This document shows, in pieces, positions 1 through 5,773 of a DNA stretch of 12,042 nucleotides; within the stretch, counting starts at the first letter, position 1, and the number at the start of each line of letters is the position of its first letter. Below the pieces are notes generated by a model. The model made no database searches and was not told where the DNA came from. It saw only the letters and a program-made list of their open reading frames with translations. Origin of the DNA: Streptomyces sp. NRRL WC-3549 (lineage in GTDB: Bacteria > Actinomycetota > Actinomycetes > Streptomycetales > Streptomycetaceae); contig NZ_KL585394.1 in assembly GCF_000721935.1 (NCBI RefSeq), positions 361,251 through 373,292 of the forward strand, read 5' to 3'. Position numbers and translations under genes: made by a program.

Positions 1-2
1 CC

Positions 3-1649
3 GCCGTGGGCGCCGCCCCTCCCGCGCCCGCGCCCCCTGATCCCCGGCCCCCGCTGCCCGCCGCCGCGCGGCGTCGCCTCGCCCAGTTGCTGGCCGACCG
101 CTCCGCTCCGTCCGGCGGAGGCCGCCGGGGCGCGGTGCCCGACCTCACGGAGCTCATCCCCCAGTGGCTGGCCATGGCCGCTGAGCGGGACTACCGCGCC
201 CCGGCCGAGCTGCTGCCGGCGTTGCTGGACGCGGCCAGAGCGCGGACGGACCTGCGCCCCCGCGTCCTGGCCTTCGCGGGGCCGCGTGGGCTCTGGCTGG
301 CGGCGCTGAACCCGCACTGGAGGTTCGCCCTCCGCACCTCGCCCGGCGCCCACCGGACCGCCGGAGGGAGCCCCGACGAGATACGGCGGCTCTGGGAGGA
401 GGGGCTCTTCGCGGAGCGGGTCGCGCTCCTCGACGCCGTACGGACACGGGACCCCGCTGCCGCCCGGGACCTGCTGGCCGGTACCTGGTCCGCCGAACGC
501 GCCGAGGACCGGCTGATGTTCCTCGACTCCCTCCGCTCGGGTCTCGGCGGTGCCGACGAGGCCTTCCTGGAAGCGGCGCTGGCGGACCGCAGCCGCAACG
601 TCCGCTCCACGGCCGCCGAACTGCTCTCCGCACTGCCGGAATCGGCCCTGGCCCGCCGGATGGCGGCCCGAGCCACGACCTGTGTGAGTCCTGACCGTAC
701 GGGCGATGTCCTGACCATCGGCGTGGAGGCCCCCCACGAATGCGACGCCGAGATGCAGCGCGACGGCGTGCTGCCGGTGCCTCCGCCCGGACGCGGCGAA
801 CGCTCGTGGTGGCTCGGACAGTTGGTGGAAGCGGCGCCGCTCTCCGTCTGGCCTGGGCGGTTCGGTGGCCGCGGCGCCGAGGAGATCGTCGCCCTGCCGG
901 TGGCCGACGGCTGGGAGCCGGAGCTGCATGCCGCCTGGTGCCGGGCAGCGGTACGGCAACGGGATCCCGCCTGGGCCCGGGCCCTGCTGGGCACCCCCTC
1001 CATACCTCTGGCGAACGTCCCCGGGACCGCCTCCCTGGCCGAGCGCTCACAACTCCTGGCGATCCTGCCCACCGACGAGCGGGCGGACTGGGTGGCCCGT
1101 TTCATCGCGGCGCACGGCCTGTCCGAGGCATTCCAGCTCCTCGGCGTCTGTGCCGTTCCCTGGGCCGGTCCCCTCGGCCGCTCGGTGGTCGACGCGTTGG
1201 ACATCGCCCGGGACGCGGGGAGCTACCCGTGGAGTTTCAGCGGCGTCATGGGCCTTGCCGAGCGATGCCTGGACCCCGCCGAGGCGGACCGGCTCGAAGT
1301 GCTGACCGCCGTCCAGGACGAACCGGAAGGCGCCTCGCCGGGTGCGGGCGGCTACTGGTCGGAGGCGTTCCGGCGCCTGGTCTCCACCCTGCGCCTACGC
1401 GCGGCCATGGCCGCGGAGCTGACCTCGGACGGGCCCCCCGTGGCACGGAACGTGCAAGAGGCACGGGATGGTCACGGGGCACAGGGCACGCAGCGGGCAC
1501 GGAACGAGACAGCGGCACCGGTCGACGGGCGGGCGGAACCGGTCGACGGACAGCCGGCACCGGTCGGGGGACGGGCGGAACCGAACGTCGTACGGGCGGC
1601 GCAGAACCAGGAGGTGGCTCCGGGCACACGGCACCAGCCCGGCGGGTGA
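3..1649 (+). CDS. DUF5691 family protein, 5'-truncated by the window edge
   Basis: The frame is open from the first bases. A GTG at 6 is in frame, but family members as I recall them carry about 60 more N-terminal residues with a WEEL...LLGTDRR-type motif, so the real start probably lies upstream. Counting the codon at 6 as residue 1, the recognisable core runs from about 20 to 225. It includes PRGLWLAALNPHWRF (93-107) and a helical, HEAT-like stretch with WEEGLFAERVALLDAVRTRDP (130-150) and FLEAALADRSRNVR (187-200). The family has no known enzymatic function; in Streptomyces it usually sits with SWIM zinc-finger, MoxR ATPase and VWA genes, which would lie to the left. After about residue 470 the protein becomes low-complexity and ends in degenerate PVDGRAE heptads, probably disordered and lineage-specific. 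The gene converges on icmB. Family assignment is fairly sure; function is unknown. Confidence 0.85.
   Translation, partial: AVGAAPPAPAPPDPRPPLPAAARRRLAQLLADRSAPSGGGRRGAVPDLTELIPQWLAMAAERDYRAPAELLPALLDAARARTDLRPRVLAFAGPRGLWLAALNPHWRFALRTSPGAHRTAGGSPDEIRRLWEEGLFAERVALLDAVRTRDPAAARDLLAGTWSAERAEDRLMFLDSLRSGLGGADEAFLEAALADRSRNVRSTAAELLSALPESALARRMAARATTCVSPDRTGDVLTIGVEAPHECDAEMQRDGVLPVPPPGRGERSWWLGQLVEAAPLSVWPGRFGGRGAEEIVALPVADGWEPELHAAWCRAAVRQRDPAWARALLGTPSIPLANVPGTASLAERSQLLAILPTDERADWVARFIAAHGLSEAFQLLGVCAVPWAGPLGRSVVDALDIARDAGSYPWSFSGVMGLAERCLDPAEADRLEVLTAVQDEPEGASPGAGGYWSEAFRRLVSTLRLRAAMAAELTSDGPPVARNVQEARDGHGAQGTQRARNETAAPVDGRAEPVDGQPAPVGGRAEPNVVRAAQNQEVAPGTRHQPGG
1518..1580 (+). repeat. Three 21-bp tandem units inside the DUF5691 coding tail
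   Basis: Units at 1518-1538, 1539-1559 and 1560-1580 each begin CCGGTCG and encode PVDGRAE, PVDGQPA and PVGGRAE. A fourth, strongly degraded unit (PNVVRAA) follows at 1581-1601. The period is a multiple of three, so the reading frame is kept. This looks like an expandable disordered tail rather than part of the folded domain. Confidence 0.85.
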
Positions 1650-1650
1650 C

Positions 1651-1680
1651 CTGCACATACCTGCACACGCCTGCACACCT
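1651..1680. repeat. Three 10-bp tandem units directly after the DUF5691 stop
   Basis: CTGCACATAC, CTGCACACGC and CTGCACACCT follow one another immediately after the TGA at 1647-1649. The 10-bp period matches one helical turn, so the units face the same side of the DNA. Farther along (about 1852-1886) the gap also holds short tandem CGGCCAT/CGGCCAC units. No coding function is visible in 1650-1940. A protein-binding role is only a possibility. Confidence 0.7.
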
Positions 1681-1897
1681 GGGCCCCGCTCCCACCGGGC
1701 CGGCTCCGAAGGCGTCACCGGGGCGGCGGGCGTGGCACGTCGCTCCTCCGTACCCGTCCTGGGCCCGGTCCGCGAAGCGCTGCGCTGCGCCGCGCTCCCC
1801 CCGCCCCGGCCGGGCAGGGGCACACGCACCGCGCCCGCCCGGTCACCTGCCACCGGCCACCGGCCATCGGCCATCGGCCATCGGCTCAGCCGACAGC

Positions 1898-1926
1898 CCG
1901 GCCCGGGCTTCGTCCGCCCGGCCCGG
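1898..1926 (-). terminator. Hairpin 15 nt past the icmB stop, probable terminator
   Basis: CCGG (1898-1901) and CCGGGC (1903-1908) pair with GCCCGG (1916-1921) and CCGG (1923-1926) around a TTCGTCC loop, with one C-C mismatch. This gives 10 paired bases. There is no U tract, which is normal for Streptomyces. Its place just downstream of icmB on the minus strand suggests it ends that transcript. It may also stop DUF5691 read-through from the other side. Confidence 0.6.
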
Positions 1927-1940
1927 CCTTCCCGTCTGGC

Positions 1941-2354
1941 TCAGGCACCCGCCGGCTGGCGCACGTGGGAGTTCACCCAGTCCACGATCGAGGCCGTCGT
2001 CGCACCGGGCGTGAAGATCTCCGCGACGCCCTGCTCCTTCAGGGGGGGGATGTCCGCCTCGGGGATGATGCCGCCGCCGAACACCTTGATGTCCTCCGCC
2101 TCGCGCTCCTTCAACAGCGCGATGACCTTGGCGAACAGCGTGTTGTGCGCGCCCGACAGGATCGACAGGCCGATCGCGTCGGCGTCCTCCTGGATCGCGG
2201 TGTCCACGATCTGTTCGGGGGTCTGGTGGAGACCCGTATAGATGACCTCCATACCCGCGTCCCGCAGTGCCCGCGCGATCACCTTGGCCCCGCGGTCATG
2301 GCCGTCGAGGCCCGGCTTCGCCACCACCACACGGATTGGACCGGTCACACCCAT
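1941..2354 (-). CDS. icmB: Isobutyryl-CoA mutase small subunit, cobalamin-binding
   Basis: The 137-residue protein is a stand-alone B12-binding domain, the usual length for IcmB (about 136). It shows DGHDRG at residues 17-22, the D-x-H-x-x-G signature in which His19 would be the lower axial cobalt ligand. SIL (64-66) is the S-x-L motif and GGG (93-95) lies near the corrin nucleotide tail. With a separate large subunit (IcmA, not in this window) it would interconvert isobutyryl-CoA and n-butyryl-CoA in the cytoplasm, linking valine catabolism with butyryl-CoA supply for polyketides. I chose the ATG at 2354 because GGAGG (2364-2360) sits 5 nt before it; the in-frame ATG at 2366 overlaps that ribosome-binding site. 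A related mutase such as methylmalonyl- or ethylmalonyl-CoA mutase could be the partner instead, but sequence and length favour IcmB. Confidence 0.88.
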   Translation of the reverse strand: MGVTGPIRVVVAKPGLDGHDRGAKVIARALRDAGMEVIYTGLHQTPEQIVDTAIQEDADAIGLSILSGAHNTLFAKVIALLKEREAEDIKVFGGGIIPEADIPPLKEQGVAEIFTPGATTASIVDWVNSHVRQPAGA

Positions 2355-2408
2355 CACTGCCTCCACATGCGTCTCCCGTGCCTGACGGGCCGGGGATGTG
2401 AACGAACG

Positions 2409-2417
2409 TTATCCACA
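2409..2417 (+). promoter_or_regulatory. Single DnaA-box-like 9-mer
   Basis: TTATCCACA matches the Escherichia coli consensus DnaA box exactly; Streptomyces boxes usually read TTGTCCACA. There is one copy only, so it is not an origin. It overlaps the weak icmB -10 candidate and could be a regulatory DnaA site or chance. Confidence 0.3.
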
Positions 2418-2496
2418 GCATCCCGCACGAGGCCGTTTCGCGGTGGACGGGGAGGGGGAAATCACACATGGGACATGTTCGCCGAGCGTCGCTTCC

Positions 2497-2525
2497 CCGC
2501 CGTGCGGCACGTCTGCCGCACGGGG
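2497..2525. other. Strong inverted repeat upstream of the lipase gene
   Basis: CCGTGCGGCA (2500-2509) and TGCCGCACGG (2514-2523) form a perfect 10-bp stem with a CGTC loop. Two more C-G pairs extend it beyond a bulged G at 2499. It lies between divergent genes, so a terminator role is not obvious. It could be a structure in the lipase leader RNA or a protein-binding palindrome. Confidence 0.55.
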
Positions 2526-2687
2526 ACCGACGCCAGGGGAGCCGCACGAGTTCGTCGTGCCACCGCGCCGTCAGCCGCACGGCACGGTGGTGCGACCCCC
2601 GGCCCGCTCCGGGCCGGGCCGTGCGCGCCGGACTGCCCGGACTGCCTGGACCACCCGGGCCGGACGGAACGGTTGTCGCGACGCGAC

Positions 2688-2709
2688 GCCCCGTGAGGGC
2701 ATACGGGGC
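2688..2709 (+). other. Leader hairpin just upstream of the lipase gene
   Basis: GCCCCGT (2688-2694) and ACGGGGC (2703-2709) form a perfect 7-bp stem with an 8-nt loop, about 50 nt before the lipase ATG. If the transcript starts upstream, this would fold in the 5' leader. No function is shown. Confidence 0.4.
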
Positions 2710-2760
2710 AGGGAGCCACCCCGAGCCGCCTCCCCCGCATGCCGTGCAGGAGGTCGACCG

Positions 2761-3717
2761 ATGAAGGTGCTGTCCTTCCTTCCCTCCCTACTGAGCCGGT
2801 CGTGTCCGCGCCCCGCCTGGCCGGCGTCCACACCCCTGAGAGCCGCCGCCCTGGAACTGGCGATCCTCGCCGGGCACCTGGTCCTCTACCCCTCCGGCCT
2901 GGTCCCCGAGCGCCGGCCCGCCTTCCCCGCACCCCAACCCGGCCCGTCCGGCTCGTCCGGCGCCCCCCGCACCGCCGGCGCCCAGGGCGGCGCGCCCGGT
3001 GACGGCACCACCCCGGCCCGCGTCCCCCATTCGGCCGACAGCACGGACAGCGGCACAGCCGACAGCACGGACAGCGGCACGGACCGCCCGCCCGTCCTCC
3101 TCCTGCACGGCTTCATCGACAACCGCTCCGTCTTCGTCCTGCTCCGCCGCTCCCTGGCCCGGCACGGCCGGCCGCATACGGAGTCGCTCAACTACTCCCC
3201 GCTGACCTGCGACGTCAGGGCGGCCGCGGAGTTGCTCGGCCGGCACGTCGAGGAGATGTGCGCCCGCTCGGGCCACCGGGAGATCGACATCGTCGGCCAC
3301 AGCCTCGGCGGCCTGATCGCGCGCTACTACGTCCAGCGGCTGGGCGGCGACCGGCGGGTCCGTACGCTCGTCACCCTCGGCACGCCCCACGGCGGCACCG
3401 CCTTCGCCCCGCCGGCCGGAGTACACCCGATCGTCCGGCAGATGCGCGGTGGTTCCGACCTGATCGAGGAGTTGCGCCGCCCCGCACCGGGGTGCCGGAC
3501 CAGGTTCGTCAGCTTCTGGAGCGACCTGGACCGGATCATGCTCCCGGTCGAGACGGCGTGCGTCGACCACCCCGACCTCGACGCCCTGAACGTCCGCGTC
3601 ACCGGGATCGGCCACCTCGCGCTCCCCGTTCACCCGGCGGTCGCCGCCGCGGTCCGCCGGTACCTCGACGAGTCCGACGCCGCCGCCGAACGCCCCGGTG
3701 CGGCCTCCGCCGCCTGA
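2761..3717 (+). CDS. Membrane-anchored or secreted alpha/beta-hydrolase lipase/esterase
   Basis: The 318-residue protein is a serine hydrolase of the LipA/triacylglycerol-lipase type that should cleave carboxylic esters. Residues 28-43 form a hydrophobic segment (signal peptide or anchor), interrupted by Glu32 and His39. A Pro/Gly/Ser/Asp-rich linker covers about 48-110 and holds two ADSTDSGT repeats. The hydrolase domain runs from about 111 to the end. LLLHGF (113-118) supplies the oxyanion region and GHSLGG carries the nucleophile Ser181. Asp255 or Asp257 (WSDLDRIMLP) and His285 (GIGHLALPVHP) complete a plausible triad. The ATG at 2761 is preceded by AGGAGG ending 12 nt before it; the frame is open farther upstream, but that part lacks coding character. 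The gene stands alone, upstream of an M23 hydrolase gene. The substrate cannot be told from sequence. Confidence 0.87.
   Translation: MKVLSFLPSLLSRSCPRPAWPASTPLRAAALELAILAGHLVLYPSGLVPERRPAFPAPQPGPSGSSGAPRTAGAQGGAPGDGTTPARVPHSADSTDSGTADSTDSGTDRPPVLLLHGFIDNRSVFVLLRRSLARHGRPHTESLNYSPLTCDVRAAAELLGRHVEEMCARSGHREIDIVGHSLGGLIARYYVQRLGGDRRVRTLVTLGTPHGGTAFAPPAGVHPIVRQMRGGSDLIEELRRPAPGCRTRFVSFWSDLDRIMLPVETACVDHPDLDALNVRVTGIGHLALPVHPAVAAAVRRYLDESDAAAERPGAASAA
3034..3080 (+). repeat. 23-bp direct repeat in the lipase linker
   Basis: Two identical 23-bp copies (3034-3056 and 3058-3080, period 24) begin GCCGACAGCACGG and end CAGCGGCAC. They encode ADSTDSGT twice in the disordered linker before the catalytic domain. 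The exact nucleotide identity suggests a recent duplication. Confidence 0.85.
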
Positions 3718-3756
3718 ACCGGGCGGTCCTCGGCCCGCGCCCATGCCCTCGCACCC

Positions 3757-3814
3757 CGGAACCGAAACCGGACGCGGGCCCCGAACCGGACGTGGATGCG
3801 GAACCGAAACCGGA
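3757..3814 (+). repeat. 16-bp direct repeat downstream of the lipase gene
   Basis: CGGAACCGAAACCGGA occurs exactly at 3757-3772 and 3799-3814, with a partial copy (CCGAACCGGA) between them at 3781-3790. In one frame the stretch reads as a Pro-Glu-Pro-Lys/Asp tail ending at TAG 3831-3833. It lies outside the accepted genes. Confidence 0.75.
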
Positions 3815-3880
3815 TCCGGAGCCCGGAAAATAGAACAAACATCGAACATAGGGCCAAGCCTGCGCCTTCCGTCCACCAAA

Positions 3881-3900
3881 AGACGGGCGATTGCCCGTTT
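3881..3900 (+). terminator. Hairpin between lipase and M23 genes, possible terminator
   Basis: ACGGGC (3883-3888) and GCCCGT (3893-3898) pair perfectly around GATT, with a G-T and an A-T pair outside. A short TTTCCT follows. It lies about 165 nt past the lipase stop and just before the M23 promoter, so it could insulate the two units. Confidence 0.45.
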
Positions 3901-3926
3901 CCTGGGGGCTCGGAACCTGCCGAAGA

Positions 3927-3956
3927 TTGTCGTCGTCGCATACCGCCGGGTACAGT
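3927..3956 (+). promoter_or_regulatory. Candidate housekeeping promoter of the M23 peptidase gene
   Basis: TTGTCG (3927-3932), 18 nt, then TACAGT (3951-3956) fits the TTGNNN-N17/18-TANNNT pattern of HrdB-type promoters. It follows an A/T-richer patch at 3826-3860. A start near 3963 would give a 5' leader of about 70 nt. No riboswitch-like structure is seen in that leader. Confidence 0.6.
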
Positions 3957-4033
3957 CGCGGCCACTGCTCCCCCCTGGGATCCCCCCACCGGACCCCAGC
4001 ACAGGTCCTGCTGCCGAGGCGAGAGAGAAGTTG

Positions 4034-5716
4034 GTGAACGACCAGCACCCCCACGCCGGGTATGCCGGATACGACAGCGTTACCACCGGCAGCTACGACA
4101 CCGATCCGCTCTTCGGAGCACTCCCGGATCACCACGAGGACAGCCCCGACACGACGTACGGCAGCGGTTTCAGCGCCGCGTACGACGCACCGGAGACCTC
4201 GTACGGCGGTTACGGCGAGCCCGCCGGGACCGGGCAACACCCCCAGCACGACGGCGCGTACGGCACCGGCTCCTACGACACCGGCTCCCACACCGGCCAG
4301 TACGGCACCGGCCAGTGGGACACCGGCGCCCACCAACAGGCCGCCTCCTACGAGGCGTACGGCGCCCAGGGCCATCCGCAGGCTCAGCAGACCTACGACA
4401 CCACCGCCGTCTGGATGCCCGAAGTCGGCCTTCCCGCCCAGGCGGACGCGCCCGACGCGACGGGCCAGTGGGACACCGGCGGCTGGCAGCACGCCGCCCC
4501 GGCCGACCCGTGGGGCAGCGGCGACACCGGCGCCTTCCCCACCGCCACCTTCGCCGAAACGGGTTACGCCACGGGCACCTACACGGTCCCGGACTTCCCC
4601 ACCGGCGCCTTCGACACCTCCGGGTACGCGTCGGCCGACACCGGAGCCTGGGACGCCACCGCCTGGAACTCCGGCGACACGCCCGACAGCACCGCGTACG
4701 CCACCGAACAGACGTCGCACCCGCCGTACGAACACCGGGCCGATTCACACGAGCCGTACGACACGGCCGAGTTCACCACCCACGACTACGCCGACGAGGT
4801 CACCGGGGAGCAGCCTTCGGCCTCCCCCGCCCGCCCGGCGCCCGGGACCGAGGACGAGCCGTCCGCCCACGCCGACGGCATCCACGACGCCGTCACCGAG
4901 ATCGCCGAGGTCATCGACGTGACCGCGGCCCACGCCCCCTCCGTCCCGGCGGGGCGTTCCGTACAGCGCGGAGGCAGCCGGGGCCGACGCCGTACGCCGG
5001 CCAAGCGCTCCGCACTGCTCACCGTGGCCGTGCCCTCCGCCTGTGTGATGAGCGTCGCGGGCATCGCCGCCGCCTCCGTGAGCGGTGTGAGCGGCACGGA
5101 GGAGAAGAAGGACGACACCGCGTCCATGGCGGCCGCCGACACCGTCAAACCGGCCGTGGCCAACAACAAGCTCGACACCCAGCTCGCCAACCTCCGTGAC
5201 GACGCCGCCAACTTCCGCGACCGCGCCAGCCGCACCCAGGAGCGCATCGACCTGAAGGAGCGTCAGGCCGAGGAGAAGAGGAAGCGTGCCGAGGCGGCCG
5301 CCCGCCGGGAGGCCGCACGGCCCAAGTTCGTGCTCCCGGTCCAGCAGCACGGCCTCAGCGCCTCGTACGGCCAGGCCGGGGTGAACTGGATGTCCGTCCA
5401 CACGGGCATCGACTTCCCCGTCTCGTACGGCACCCCCGTGATGGCGGCGACGGACGGCACCGTCCGCACCCAGTGGAACAGCGCCTACGGGAACATGGCC
5501 ATCGTCACCGCCGCGGACGGCACCGAGACCTGGTACTGCCACCTCAGCACCACGCGCGTGCGCTCCGGTTCGGTCAAGGCCGGTGACGTCATCGCGTACT
5601 CCGGGAGTTCCGGCAACTCCACCGGCCCGCACCTCCACTTCGAGGTGCGCCCCGGGGGCGGCGCGGCGATCGACCCGGCGCCGTGGCTGCGCAGCCACGG
5701 AGTCAACCCCAACTGA
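4034..5716 (+). CDS. M23 family peptidoglycan endopeptidase with long disordered N-terminus
   Basis: This 560-residue protein is a LytM-type zinc metallopeptidase that should cut peptide cross-links in peptidoglycan outside the membrane. Residues 1 to about 325 are low-complexity, rich in Tyr, Trp, Asp, Gly and Thr, with motifs such as GSYDTGS and GQWDTG. The first 234 residues contain no Lys or Arg. A basic patch (GRRRTPAKR) precedes one transmembrane helix at about 327-350, which implies N-terminus in, C-terminus out. A charged coiled coil covers about 377-430 and the catalytic domain about 433-560. HTGIDF (His456, Asp460) and HLH (His533, His535) are the metal-binding motifs. The GTG at 4034 is favoured; a TTG at 4031 is the alternative, and the AG-rich GAGAGAGAAG just upstream is a poor ribosome-binding site. 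The gene converges on pcrA and shares its terminator. Family and topology are firm; physiological role is not known. Confidence 0.88.
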   Translation: MNDQHPHAGYAGYDSVTTGSYDTDPLFGALPDHHEDSPDTTYGSGFSAAYDAPETSYGGYGEPAGTGQHPQHDGAYGTGSYDTGSHTGQYGTGQWDTGAHQQAASYEAYGAQGHPQAQQTYDTTAVWMPEVGLPAQADAPDATGQWDTGGWQHAAPADPWGSGDTGAFPTATFAETGYATGTYTVPDFPTGAFDTSGYASADTGAWDATAWNSGDTPDSTAYATEQTSHPPYEHRADSHEPYDTAEFTTHDYADEVTGEQPSASPARPAPGTEDEPSAHADGIHDAVTEIAEVIDVTAAHAPSVPAGRSVQRGGSRGRRRTPAKRSALLTVAVPSACVMSVAGIAAASVSGVSGTEEKKDDTASMAAADTVKPAVANNKLDTQLANLRDDAANFRDRASRTQERIDLKERQAEEKRKRAEAAARREAARPKFVLPVQQHGLSASYGQAGVNWMSVHTGIDFPVSYGTPVMAATDGTVRTQWNSAYGNMAIVTAADGTETWYCHLSTTRVRSGSVKAGDVIAYSGSSGNSTGPHLHFEVRPGGGAAIDPAPWLRSHGVNPN

Positions 5717-5721
5717 CGGGT

Positions 5722-5773
5722 GACGGGCGGAGGGCGGGGAGGCGGCTGACCGCCTCCCCGCCCTCCGTCCGTC
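5722..5773. terminator. Bidirectional terminator between M23 and pcrA
   Basis: Arms 5722-5745 and 5750-5773 form a 24-bp stem with one G-T wobble and a CTGA tetraloop; T5721 and A5774 add a further pair. It fills the whole 55-nt gap between the convergent genes and its right arm overlaps the first two bases (5772-5773) of the pcrA stop triplet. It should end transcripts from both sides. Confidence 0.9.

Larger units (their letters stand above)
2355..2760. other. Divergent intergenic region between icmB and the lipase gene
   Basis: These 406 nt show no convincing gene: the open frames crossing them have poor, Arg/Pro-rich compositions. On the minus strand TAACGT (2411-2406) is a weak -10 candidate for icmB with no good -35. 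I found no clear TTGNNN-N17/18-TANNNT promoter for the lipase. Two strong hairpins and a DnaA-box-like 9-mer are listed separately. Confidence 0.6.

Noticed and set aside
2409..2417. Replication origin
   Set aside because: Only one DnaA-box-like 9-mer, no cluster, no A/T-rich unwinding region, and no dnaA or dnaN genes nearby.
2398..2760. Upstream extension of the lipase frame to a start at 2398
   Set aside because: The extra residues are Arg/Pro-rich with no signal sequence, and AGGAGG before the ATG at 2761 gives a better start.
3698..4033. Upstream extension of the M23 frame to 3698, overlapping the lipase end
   Set aside because: A good promoter (3927-3956) and a terminator-like hairpin lie inside this stretch, and its composition is non-coding.
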